Assembly: GCA_973895155.1 (NCBI GenBank)
Contig: OZ316891.1
Coordinates: 15,624,001-15,688,000 of the forward strand
DNA from: Marsupella aquatica
Lineage: Eukaryota > Marchantiophyta
DNA: 64,000 nucleotides
Reading direction: 5' to 3'
The notes below the pieces were generated by a model. It saw only the letters and a list, made by a program, of their open reading frames with translations, had not been told where the DNA came from and made no database searches. The translations under genes were made by a program, and so were the position numbers. Each line of letters opens with the position of its first letter. Position 1 is the stretch's first letter. Shown here one piece after another: positions 22,970-35,800 of this stretch.

Positions 22970-24780
22970 ATGAGTACCGGACCAGACACCCGTAATGCAT
23001 CCGTTGAGAGGAGGGTTTTCCCAAGAGTCTACCCCTAGACTTCTGCCAAGATGATGGAGGAATGCAAGGAAATCTTTCTGGCCACGGGTCTCACCAATTT
23101 CATGCGGGTAGAGATCAGGATTCCCCAAGGTAGGACTTGGAACGTGGAGGCGGGATTAGAGTTCCGTACGGAGGGGATATACTTTCATTGTACACAGAGA
23201 TTGATCCCCAACACTGAGCTGGCCAAGCTATTGGTCCTGGACAACCAGGATTTCACTTTTCAGCCAACTGAGCCATCAGAGATACTTATGTTGGAGCAGC
23301 TAGCTGGGATTGTGAGAGATCCCACCTCCGTGACCACCATTCCCCTTCCATCATTCAAGGAACCAGCCTTCAAGGGGTTGGTGGCCAAGATACACCAACG
23401 GGTGCTTGGCCGGGGGCAATCTGGAGTGGTGAGTGGAGATCAATTGGCTATTGCCAATGACATCAAAACTCACCCAAGTCACACTTACGGATGGTGGTAC
23501 TTTGGGCTGAAGAAAGCATTGGCCATGGATCCTAAAAGTGTGAAGTCCGGAGGGAGCGTTCATTTGATGGTGTCCTTCCTCTTGGCCAGGTCAGAAGGGG
23601 TCCTCCCCTCTCCGGAAACTGAAGAATCTGTGCCACCCTTCACCATGGAAATAAGGAGGATTGCAACTACCATCTTGGGGAGTCTCGCGAAGGAACCACC
23701 GTCTGAACCTATAGCCAAAACCACTACAGAAGAGGACCCGGATGAGGATAGCACGGTGGAGTGGATGGAGTCGCTTGTGGGGAATCCGGAGGAGCCCCTT
23801 GATTACGATGTGCCCGAGGTGTATTTGGCTGAATTATGTGATTTCCGCGATGGAGTGCATGAGGGGCTGAAGTTGTGCCAAACTTTGAGAGAGACCCTCA
23901 ACCAAGCCAACGCCCGGGTGGAAACCTTGCAGATAAGCAGCCAGGCCTTGAAAGAGGTGATAAAGGCTAAGGAGGTAGTGATCCAAGAGCAAGGTGGAGT
24001 GTACGGAGGCACAGGTTCAGATTTCTCAGTTGCACGGAGCCTTGTCTACCAAGGCTAAGGAAGCGTTGGAGGTGGGAGTCTTGAGGGAGGAATTGGCCAA
24101 GCACAAGCAGAGCACCGGTGAGATAGAGAGGCTGAAGCAACAGGTTATGGAGCTACGGGGTCAGGTTTGGCTCCTTGAGACCAGGGCCAAGAGGAACGAT
24201 TGTTGAGGTTGGGGAAGAGGAAAAGCCAATGCTCACCTAGCCCTACTCTCCCCCCTGAGTTGGTCTCTAAGGCCATAGAGATGGTGGTAACAGAGCTGAC
24301 TCAAAAGTACAGACCAATGTTGGAAACAACAAGGAAAAACAAGGAGAAGTGTAAGATGTTGGAAAAGAAGCTATGAGAGTCCCGTAAGTCATTACATGAC
24401 ACCCAGGGGAGTCACGGAGCCACTGTGTCCCCATCATTACGGGCGGAGATCTCACTAGTCATGGAGTCACGGGGATGTCGGATATGCCCCACAAGACTGC
24501 AAACCCAAGAACCCCCTTGGCTACTGGTCAAGTCTTGCCCTTGGAATTGTAGGGAGGAGAGGAGGCCGCTTTATGGAAGGACACGATCAACCAGGGTTAT
24601 ATTAGGGCCTGGCAAGCTTTGACAGCATTGAGGAGACAGGGAGCCTTTGGCCAAACCCCGGGAAGGACTCCCCCGGTAAGGAGAATAGTAGGTGTTACAC
24701 CCACATCAGTGGAGGGCGCCGGCAGTGAGGATTCGCGGGGGTGGAGTCCCGATTTCGTGAGTGAGTCGGGGGAAGACTAG
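22970..24780 (+). pseudogene. Decayed protein gene of unknown family with coiled coil
   Basis: A single decayed gene can be followed across about 1.8 kb. It may start at ATG 22970, with a stop near 23036, and continues from ATG 23051 as a 335-codon frame with a globular N-terminal part (IPQGRTWNVEAG, WWYFGLKKALAMDPK). An acidic linker and a coiled coil follow (NARVETLQISSQALKEVIKAKE). Near 23995 the coil continues in another frame (REELAKHKQSTGEIERLKQQV) to about 24200, then a third (KYRPMLETTRKNKEKCKML) with a stop at about 24374, ending with SPDFVSESGED at 24780. The family is not recognised. Repeat-rich surroundings and architecture suggest a gag-like or transposon-borne protein, which is inference. 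Confidence 0.55.
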
Positions 24781-25690
24781 TAAGGCCTACGGACGTTAGT
24801 CGTACGGATTTTTGAATTATGAAACACCTTGGATGAAGGAATCACGGGCTTGTTGGAAGGAGCTCGAGGAGCTGATTCCGGCAAGGTGTGGCACGCCCAG
24901 AACAGAGTTAGGATGAAGAAGTTATGAGCTCATGCGAATTACAGGTTCAAACATTCGTAACTTGGTCGTACGGAGTCCGTTTACGGATCCGTGATCAGGA
25001 GTAGGGCTGTCCAGAGCTCCCCTCAAGGGAGTAGTTTAAAATATTTGAGTTTCGACCATGGGAGGGCCTCCTCACTTCCCCGGGACTACGGATCCCGGAT
25101 TGTTGTTTGGCACCGTCGAAGGCACCGTCGGTCCCGTAGTTAGATTAGGGCTTTTAGGCATGTGTGTGCCGCATGTTTTAGGTTAGGGATCTCTCGTGTA
25201 AGGTTTTAGCGGTGTCGCTAGGGTAGGGTACCCGCCATCGTGGTGACCCCGTGAGGGGTGATTTGGTGTGTTTTTCAGTATTTAGGGGGGGAGCCCGGGG
25301 GGGAGCCCCGTAAGGAATGGGGGGGGAACTCAATCTAGTGTTAGTTTAGGGAAGTTTTCTCATAGCCAAAAGAGGGAATCAAGCCAGAGTATGAGGTAGA
25401 GGTGTAGCACTTGCCCCAATGAGGCAGGAGTTGGACAGACGACAGGAGGCCGAGTTGTCATTACAATGTGTTACGATTCTTTACCGAAAGATATGAATTT
25501 GGTTTGATTCCTGAAGCTTTGGTGTGGCTAAGAAATACTTGCACGGATTGATCAACCATGTGAGTAGGGGGGTGGTGACAATGCTCCACCAACGACTAGT
25601 AGGAGTGTGTGTGGTGTAGTCCATGAAACTTGATCAAAAACAGAGATGCTAGTCGATAGACTTGATCAGAAATTACATTTTCGGGAGCGA
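24781..25690. other. Intergenic, no gene seen
   Basis: Moderately GC-rich, with G-runs near 25285-25330 (AGCCCGGGGGGGAGCC). No open frame of interest and no match found to the upstream G-rich block. It may be the 3' part of the mobile element that carried the decayed gene at 22970-24780. Confidence 0.35.
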
Positions 25691-26716
25691 AAATAAACAT
25701 ACTCATCCTACATGCAATAAAATTCGAATAGCGTCCCTCCACATTCCCGACATACGATAACAAACGATTTTAGTAAGAGGAAATACATATTTATTGGATA
25801 AATCATTTAATAAACAGGTGACATAGTTCAAGGATAGACATGTCCAGCACACAACGGTTCCAATTTCATACTTTGAAGGAAACGGAACTCTGTAGGACGC
25901 TACTGGGTCAATTTGGTAACCATCATCAAACATTGCCACAGAGTTAGTATTAACGTGGTTGGTGAAACATTGGTTCAGAAACAAGTCCTCGCTTCCAAGC
26001 GGTTAAACAGGATAGTGCATTCACAGATAATATTCTGCGCAACTTAAGGATTTACCACTGTACCTGATAAACTGAGGAGAATAGGACCCTCACAAACTCC
26101 TCAAGTTGTTTGTTTTAGGATTGAAGTAGTCACCGAAAGGAAAGCCCACGTAGCAATTTTGACAGCTCTATGGAGTTGCGTACCTCAAATTCAACTCCTA
26201 AGCCCACAGTCTTCCAACAGAGACCAAGCAAAGTCTATGTTCTCTTCCAAAACTACTCGGGGAACCTCCACGTTGAAGACTGGGTCCGTTAAGGCTAAAA
26301 TGTTGCCACAAAATAAGACAACACCGCTGCTTCACTACAGCTGACAATAGAGCACGGGAAAAATTTCACGACTTACATTTGCCAGCTTTTAAAAAGATGA
26401 ACTTGATTACCCTATCTCAGAAGCTGAGACATTGGATCGGTAATGCCTGCCGGAGCATAATCATAATGAAGGAACAGGGTCATAGATTTACAGCCACAAG
26501 ATCTAACAGGATCATATGATACTACTTGGTTGGAGCTCTAATGGCCTTGAGCTCAAAGTTGACATATCATTCTAGGCCATATTTACACCTGTATCAAATC
26601 TAAACAGTGAGCTGATGTACGGTATGTCATACAACTGATCTTCAAGCATGAAATCCTATGATTGAAAATATTTCACAAGTTTGCTACACTTGAAAATCAT
26701 AGAAACTGAATTGCTC
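25691..26716 (-). other. 3' flank and probable 3' UTR of Fd-GOGAT
   Basis: No coding domain. On the minus strand an AATAAA signal lies at 25790-25795, and AT-rich sequence continues to about 25690, so the 3' UTR could extend this far. A transcript end cannot be fixed from sequence alone. Confidence 0.35.
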
Positions 26717-26875
26717 CTATGCAGACTGAGCGACCAAATCTGGGACTGTATCCTGATATTCTGAACTGGCCTCCGGTGTATCTTCTTCACTGGGAGGTAC
26801 AAGCTGCCAGAACAATGGGAGAAATTTATCCCAATTCTCCAAAACTTGTCGCCCCTTTGAACTTTCAGTCTTGTC
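26717..26875 (-). CDS. GLU1: Fd-GOGAT exon 33: C terminus and stop
   Basis: This last coding exon has [19 protein letters not shown], conserved near the end of plant Fd-GOGAT, then a tail ending SLAQ-like VAQSA and TAG at 26717-26719. The enzyme ends here, without the small-subunit-like FAD/NAD(P) region fused in NADH-GOGAT. Confidence 0.92.
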   Translation of the reverse strand, partial: DKTESSKGRQVLENWDKFLPLFWQLVPPSEEDTPEASSEYQDTVPDLVAQSA

Positions 26876-29800
26876 CTGTGTGCCACGAAGACCATGATTT
26901 CAAATTAAGTCCCTTGAGGTAAATTCAAGCACGACAGACATTTCGCTAATTCTCGTCCACTGAGTGCCGATAACAATTTATTAAGCCGCATTTGTTACGT
27001 GAGTAAACACTAAAACGCTAAAAGAACCAGTGCTACTTTACGTGAGGAATATCTCAACTGCTCGTAATGAATGATCGTAGCCCCTTCAAATAAGGTGAAT
27101 ACTGGTTAGCATTGAATATACATAAATCTATCCTTTATCCCATCCTATTTGCGACCTTGTGCTGACATTTGCGATTCAAAAATACGGGTCAGGTCTTACT
27201 ATCTGAAGGCCATAATTTCGAAAAATCAACTCACCACATGGGACTGAACAAGACGCCGTAGCTGCTGTTGTCCGGCAGACGCCACCACTCTTTGCAGTTT
27301 GACAATCTCCTTGTTCACCTGCAATCTCGCAGAACTCAGTGACATATTTTAAACTAAGTTTATGAACAGCTAGTTTCCGTTATACTAGTATGCCATCAAT
27401 GCAGTCTTGAGTGCCAAATGTGGTCACATACCCTTACTACATACCAGCAAAATCTCTCCTCACTCCGAATTCGGGAAACAACAACACCCCCCCCCCCCCC
27501 CCCCCCAATCAATCCCAATTCTGATAAAAGTCTACTTGCAATGGGACTCACTTCCAGTTGGATGCCTGAGCTTTAGCCCCAACTATCTGCATTAAAAACC
27601 CCAAAAAACACTCGGAACAAACCTTGGAGACAAATGTACCGTCCTCGTCTAGAAAATAAGCTAAACCACCAGTCATTCCAGCACCAACATTTCGGCCAAC
27701 TCTGCAAGACACAAGGAGAACAGCGTGACCTGCTGAGCGGTAGCAGTCTTAAAGACAGTTCTTCGAAAAACACCACGGAATAAACTCACACGCCGGCTTT
27801 GCAGAATTCAAATATTGAATATGTGTACTTACGTGCCCAAAGAGACTACACAGCCACCTGTCATATATTCACAGGAATGATCACCAGTCCCCTCAACCAC
27901 GGCCTCCGCCATTGAGTTGCGGACAGCAAATCGTTCACCTGCCTTACCTCTCGCAAAGAACTGACCTCCTGTCGCACCATACAAGCAGGTATTCCCAATA
28001 ATCGTAGCATCTTCTGCTACAAAATTTGCGAAGGAATGTGGCACAATAACGATTTCACCACCTGCCATACCCTGCAACGAGTTCACAGGTTAAAAACGCT
28101 ATGAAGCAAATTTTTCGAAGAAAGCCATTGCAGTACTATACCTTTCGAATAATTAGTAGCAATTTTCGAGGATGACACTGTACCTTGCCAACATAGTCAT
28201 TGGCTTCCCCAATCAGGCGTAAGTTCATTCCTGACGTCAAGAAGCATCCAAACGACTGGCCTGCACTACCTTCGAACCTGTCCAAAAGGAAACAAGAGGA
28301 CCTTAGCCCAAAGATGAAATGTATACCCTTTGCCATGCTGGCCTCACTACTAACTGCCCAAATAAACGAATACAAGAAAGAATTCCTGCTACACGCAACT
28401 TCAATAGACACTTACGTCAGGTCAATCTGTCCTGCAAAACTATCACCATATTGCTTGGCAATCACACCAGCTATACGGCCACCAACTGCCCGATCTACGT
28501 TATAGATTTTCAGCCGCTTTTGAGCTTTCTTTTCTTCTGCAATAGCCTCAAGTATCTGTCACACGGTCCACAACCAAGTTAGCAACAACTGACCATATAA
28601 CCAGCGTTCCAACTTTCACCATAACGTAAGGTTTCATATTCTGAGAGAATTTGCGCAATAAGATTAAAAAGAGAAGAAGACCAATCCAGATGAATCTAAA
28701 GAACCTCGGCAGATTGTTTAATACTCTAATTCCAATACCCGATTCTTATCCTTCGTACAAAACGTCATGAATCATCGCTAGTTCAATTTCTTGATTTTAT
28801 TCTACCTCGTCAGCTGACACAAAACTTATAAGTTCGTACCTCGGGATCTGCAAGAAGTAAATCCTCCAAAACAGGCCCATTTGTGTGAACTGGCTGATTT
28901 CTTATCACCGTGCTACTCTTCTTAGGAAGCCCCGCAGTCTGCAAAGACAATGAGATCCGCGGTCAAGTGAGGCAGAGGCCAAATGACAAATGTCGTTCTA
29001 CAATCTTTGGAGGATTTTTCTGAGAACACTTTTGCACAGATTGCCTGGTGGTACCACTTTCGGCTTCACCGTGTATTTTTCACAAAGTCCGTAAAGTAAG
29101 CAGAGGAGTAGTACATGGCCGATGGAATGTAACATACGGCAAGCAGGTAGCTCAAATCCAGGTGTTGTGTCTTAGCCAGAGATAAGGGTCGTTCGTGTAA
29201 AATTTCCGTTCTTCCAATAATATCGTCCAATTTCTCATATCCCAACTTTCCAAGAATTCCTCTCACCTGAATATGGGGTACAAACATGAAAACTTTGTAA
29301 GGTAGCCCAATCAAGCATATGCTAAAAACTATCATTTTCACAATCAATTCAGAACGCATATTACAGCTGGTCAAATCGTAAACAGGCTACTCCTGGGTTC
29401 TATTGAGGCATTATAACACAACTAACATTGGTGTAGGTTAGAGAGTATAGAGCTGTCTTACTTCTTCAGCTACATAATAGAAGTAGTTGACAAGGTCACC
29501 AGGAACACCAGGAAATCGTGCTCGCAGCTCCTCCCTCTACACGAATTCAAGTAGAGTCCACATAACCAATCAATGACAAAAACTCTTCACTAGCAGAAAA
29601 GAGCATCAAAATTCAGTTGAGGTGCTTTCGGAACTTGGCCAGATAGAAAGAATATAACTCACTTGGCTAGCAACACCGACCGGACAATTATTTGTATGGC
29701 AGATACGAGCCATGACACATCCTGTAGCTATCATGGCTATTGAACCAAATCCATACTCATCTGCTCCCAAAGCAGCTGCCAATACCACATCCACCCCACT

Positions 29801-32800
29801 CTTGAATCCACCATCAACCCTTAAAGTAACTCTTTCACGTAGTCCATTGTTGAGGAGAGTCTGCAAGGCCACATTCCAATTTGATCAGAAAAGTGACTGC
29901 AATATCGGTACCAGGCTCTGTTCACTCCCAACCACGACTACCTGAGTTCCACGATAAAATGACCAACAAAAATAAAACATACTTGCTGAGTCTCTGCCAA
30001 ACCCATTTCCCAAGGGCCACCAGCGTGTTTGATTGAGCTGATTGGACTTGCTCCGGTTCCCCCATCATGACCAGAGATCTGCGAGATATCATCATGATGT
30101 CAACTACACTTGTTCCTTCAAAGGCTCAGATTACCAGAACTATTTCAGATCAGTTAAGTAAATATGAAATCAGATCATTCACATTGGCACATTCCGTTTC
30201 ACTTAGGATGACATCCATCATTCTCACGGAGGAAGGCCGCACGGGTCCAGACTGGTGATATAAAACTCAACCGCCACCCTAATACCTAATCTCCCCTCTT
30301 TCAAGTTTACTGCAATTCAGCTTCCCCCAAGGACAGGTTCTTGTCCAAGAGAACTCTAAATAAGAAGGATCAAGACTACGTTCAACTAACGTACCCACTG
30401 CCTTTCCTTAGCGGCCACCCCACCATAGATATTAATTCTCCCTTTGGCTCTGTTGTCTGCGACCTAGAACCTGAACGCTTGGACGAGGTCCTCCATTGAC
30501 CAAGGGCCAGTAACGTTTACTTATGATTTTCATTCTCTTTTCTTGCCTCCTTGGAAACGTCATTTACTAATAGGACATTATCCATCCAAAACCACATAGT
30601 CGGTATAGACAGCTCTTCCTTCATCTATTCATTCTCTCTAGCTCCTGACCTAAAGACCTGGCGACGAAAAGGCTAGAAGGACGGCACACTCTGGAAATAC
30701 TCTCTTTCTAATATGTAGGTCCTGCTGCGACTTTACAATCATAAGGATTTAGCCTTAGTCTCGCAAGTGGAACCTATCTTTAATCAGCCTAGAATTCGGT
30801 GCTCTCCGTGTAACCATAATGTCAGCTTGTTTAGAAGTCACTTTTGTAATATAAAACGGATTCATTTCACAGCCCTGACCCACCACTGGATCTCACTTTA
30901 TACGGCCGCCGATAAAATTTATCTGTCCAAAATTGTGGCGTCTCACCGAAACAAAAGGGAGACAGGAGTTACCCCAACAATTGAATCACTAAAATTGAGG
31001 TGCTGATCGAAAGCAGAGTTGCATGCTAAAAGAATTCTTGGACAGGATAGCTCCACCACATGATGAGTAAGACTACCCACTTATTTACTCCTCCAGTATA
31101 AATTCTGTGTCCTTACTAATCCATATTTCATATCCATCGAAGTCGCAACTCTACGTCTCGGACATAAGTTGCAATGAGTACAAAACAACGGCCTTGACAA
31201 ACTCAAAATTTCAAGAGCATCAAATCCATATATGGCACAGTGGAAAGTGAGATTTCTTCTAATGGGAACCTGGATGACATCAGCATTCGTTTTAGCGACT
31301 CCACTTGCCACAGTACCAATTCCTGCCTCTGCAACCAGCTTCACAGAAACCTTCGCATTTGGATTGACCTGCAAGGACTCCGAGTATCATCTTTGTGATC
31401 ATGATGTCTAAAAGATTTGTAATGACTACTTGTTACGAAACGTCAGGCGTAGCCTTGAGGCTCCAGACTCAACGATGGGCATAGTCTCAAGCTTGTGACA
31501 GTCTCGCTTTTGAGGCCAGTGACAAATTTGCAGAAAATATACTCTCGCAAGTCAAGAGTTGGATAAAGAACAAAAACAAATATAAGACCCGACATAACCA
31601 ATTTTCCAGTATGTCAGAGACGTCTACCTGATGGAGATCATAAATTAGTTGAGCCAAATCCTCTATCGAATAAATGTCATGATGAGGAGGTGGAGATATG
31701 AGTGGCACACCAGCCTTCGAGTTTCGTAAAACAGCAATATATCCACTAACTTTTTTTCCGGGCAATTGACCACCTTCCCCAGGTTTCGCCCCCTGTGCAA
31801 CCTTGATCTCAAGCTGCTGAGCATTTGCTAGGAAAGTTGGGGTTACACCAAATCGTCCAGAAGCGACCTGGAGCAAGATCACAACACTCGTCAGGGTTCA
31901 GTGGTGCCGTATCCAAATCAATTATCGGATCCCGTCAACCTCATCCTTGACAAACATTTCAACTGCAATCGAAGAGACAGAAATAAACTTCAAACAACCT
32001 GTAGTTCAGAATTTTTCAGAAAAAAACTACAGTGCTTTGCATGGGACGAAGAGAAACTATAGGAATCGACACAACGTTGCAACAGAAACTACAAAGGAGA
32101 CGTTAACAGCACACCTGTTTGATAGCGCTAGTCGCAGTATCACCATTTTGTAAGCCTTTCAAGTGTGGCAAAGTTGATGAGTATCCATCCTGTACATCAG
32201 TGAGATGCCTCCAGCGGACAGGATCCTGTGCCAATGTTCGGCTCAGCGACGGCGATTGCTTAAAAGAAAAGGATGTTCAAAGGAGAGAGCAAATGGAGTG
32301 ACAGTTATGTGTGCTCCGACATATTCTCACAGAGTGCTGTGCTTAAAAGCTAGTAAATCCTGGATTGAAACCTGGTGTTGCCTCATACCAGTAGTGATAG
32401 ATGATCCCTTCAGCATTTGTTCTTCTCGAAAGGAGTCTGCAAGCTTAGGGCTTCTAAGACTATTCAGACTGGAAATGAAAAGCAATTGAAACAAATCACT
32501 GGTGAGCTTATCGGATAAATCAGATACCTCGCCACCTTCCCCGGAATTTGACTTCCCTCCAATTCGATTCATAGCTATAGCTATGGCTTCGTGGGTCTCT
32601 CTGGAAATGGCACCCAAAGACATGCCTCCGGTGCAGAAACGCTCTACAATACTGGATGCAGGTTCCACTTTCTTGATTGGGATTGGTGTTCTATCACTCT
32701 TCAGTTCAAGGAGATCACGTAGAACCTGCAGAGCATCGTCAAATTTAGAATGAATGATGCGTTTGGTTAAAATGACAGATATACGATTGTCTTCGATTGG

Positions 32801-35800
32801 AAACCGTTTAAAGCGATGGCAAATCACTACCATCCCAACCTGATGACCGATTCAGGGTATCCCTCACGTGGAATGAAATCCGGATATGACGGGTCAGACC
32901 CCGAAATAGAAAAGAATCAGAAATCAACTTCCAAATATTGCCCAAATATTATCAACGCTTACACCTTTAACCTTAAAATGTAAATCAGGGCCTCACATTG
33001 GTGGGACGTGTAGACAAGTGCTGCTGATAGACAGCATAGGCACTCTCATTCCTCTCACGAACAGCCTTGTGCAGCAGCTTTGACATTTCTGGGTTGTTCC
33101 CGTGATACTCACCTGCCATACACCCCAAAAAGCAATATGGCGTGAAAACCCGTTAATATCTCGAGAGAACTGAGGCAAATATTTAAAATCCGCTTAAAGA
33201 CGACAAACGTGCATGACCATATAAAAGCCTTTGGAAGGAAACAGACACAGACGAAGACAACAGAAAAAGTGGCAAAATACTGGAAATTAGTGCAGTGAAA
33301 ACAGCCCCACAGCTTAAATGACAGGGACCAACCTCCAGCCCTAACTTGAATAAAACCGAAATTCTCCAGCTTCTTTAGATTCTCTTCTGAGAATCCTTTA
33401 GCCCAGAATGCTAACGATTCCTGAGCCAGCTGCATGTAGAGAAAAAGTTGTGTAAGAACGCCAAGGAGTGAACGCCAAGGAGTAGCCCCTTAGAGAATCT
33501 AAGCGGAGCAAATCACAAAAGGGATGACGTTGACACATTTGCGCTAATTATGTTTCAGACACAGCTACAGTTGAGGAGGTACAGCATGGACCAAGACAGG
33601 TGTGACATTAGCCGAGCCACTCGTGGTTGATTTCATCGACCTCAGTTTTCCTCGACTACCCTGAGTGGATTTGTCTCAGATTGCGATCGTTCGGAAAGAG
33701 CCGAGCTCAAGTTTAGGCAATCCATGGTCAGCCGGTAGAATCTATCAGCGCTATAACACTGGTTAGTCATTTGCTTCAGTAATCAAAAAACTTATTTCAG
33801 TCACTTTGAAGGCAACCTCAGGCTGTACAGCTGACTTCCCACAATTTTTCCTGTGTACTTTCTTGTTCCAATTGCTGCCAAGGAGAACCCTTGTCACACC
33901 ATAGACTGCTAATCTTGACAAGTATAGACCTGCTGTCTGGAGAGGGACCAGATTATTCTGTGGGTTCCAGAAACAAACCAAGGCTCAACTTTCTTTCTTT
34001 CAACTACGATTGCATACACGTCACCTCTACGTTCCTCTGTATTGTAATCTTCCTATCCGCGCCAAGCTTCTGTTCTGACGGTTGGAGAGTTGTACTTTCT
34101 AGGGGTTTATTGAGATCTGGCGACATGGAGAGTCAGGCAAGTTCTACTCCAAATTTCTAAAAACTGCCAAAACAGCAGGATATCATTTTAATCTCAATGT
34201 CCGCCGCACAGTGGGGCTTCTCCAGTATTTCCACACACAGTTAGCTGGAACCAGTTGACAACGGCAGCCCATGCACGGTGTTTATTGACAAGTATACCAG
34301 AAAGAATTTAGCTCTCGGTAACCCAACAAGCTTATCACGATGTGATGCAAGACATCTTAGTCTCAATCGTGGGCATATTCCTGCGTAACAGACCCTGATC
34401 GTACTGGTAAGGAGAAGGCCCATACGGCTTGTTATCGGGGCTTATAGGCGACACTGTCCAAGCCCAGCTCCCTTAAAGTCAGAACAAAGCTGATAGCAGT
34501 CACATAGCTGCAAGATCACGAAGGAAACTTACAATCGAATAGGAGACATTCATCTCATGGAAAGTCAAATACAAACTAAAACCATTCGATACCTCATCAA
34601 GGGACAAGCCACCAATTCGTGAGACGGATCCTCTGAATGCTGCGTTGACAACATCGGCACCTAGTCCATATATTTCGAAAATCTGTGCTCCACAATAGCT
34701 ACACATAGAATCCATTCCAGAAAAATCAAGCATGAAAACTGCTGAATTACAGGAAGGATGAAGACAATCTCGGACGTGGATTATGATGGTTAGAAATCTC
34801 CCTCCCAAAAACTTGTCGCTTGTTCCAGTAGGCCACCTACTTTAGGAAATCTACCACTTCCAATGGTGAAGGCTACCCAGTACATGGAAATTCTTGACAA
34901 AACTTCTATATTACAGGTCATGAAAATAGGTACCGTGAAGTAGCTTAACTACGGTAACTACTCTCCAAAGCAAACACACCAAAGTGTCAACTCCGTAGCT
35001 GGTCAGTAAAACTGTCACCAATTTCACAATACCGATATAGTCTACGGAGAGGGAAAAAAATTGGGCATCGAAGGCTGTACCTTGAAATTAACGAGATACC
35101 CATCTTTGAGAGGATCTTAAGAAGACCAGCTTTCACTGCCTGAGTAAGAAAAAACATTCCTTAGGATCTCACTTGTAAAAATTATTGCAAATTGAAATCT
35201 GCAAGGAACATGGATCGCTGCTTCTCGTCAGGTTGTTACAACAAAACCAAATCTACCTCATCGAAAGCTGGTCACTAGCAATCGATCAAAGAATTTTCAC
35301 AATCTCGACGCTGCTAACGTCGAAATTCTTGGAGAAAGGTTTTCAAAAATGAGACCTTCCCTTAATTACCAAATCAAACTTTTGATACAGACAACTGAGG
35401 ACCTCAACGTGATTGAAAGGCAATACCTTTCGGAAATTGTTCTGGGTTTGCTCCACTGTCGATGTAGGAATCTTTCCGCTCTTCATGAAGTTTACTGTCT
35501 TCGTACTCATGCGCCATTGCCGACATGTCTCAAGCGCCAAGTAAGGGCATACAGCACTGTAAATGTAACTTAATATTAGCCAGACTTCAGACCACATTGT
35601 GAGCCTAAATTCTTAAACACAAATGTTCTTTCGTCCATGTCAGAGTTTGCTTGTGGCTCCTACCTCCTCTTCACTAGCATTGAAGCAGCGTTTTAAAAGA
35701 CCTAGAGAAACAGAGCACCAACCAGAGTGCCTGAACATTTTAAAGATAATCATGTTTCAAGCCAAACTTCAAAGCGGTTGCATTTGAAAAACTATGCTGG

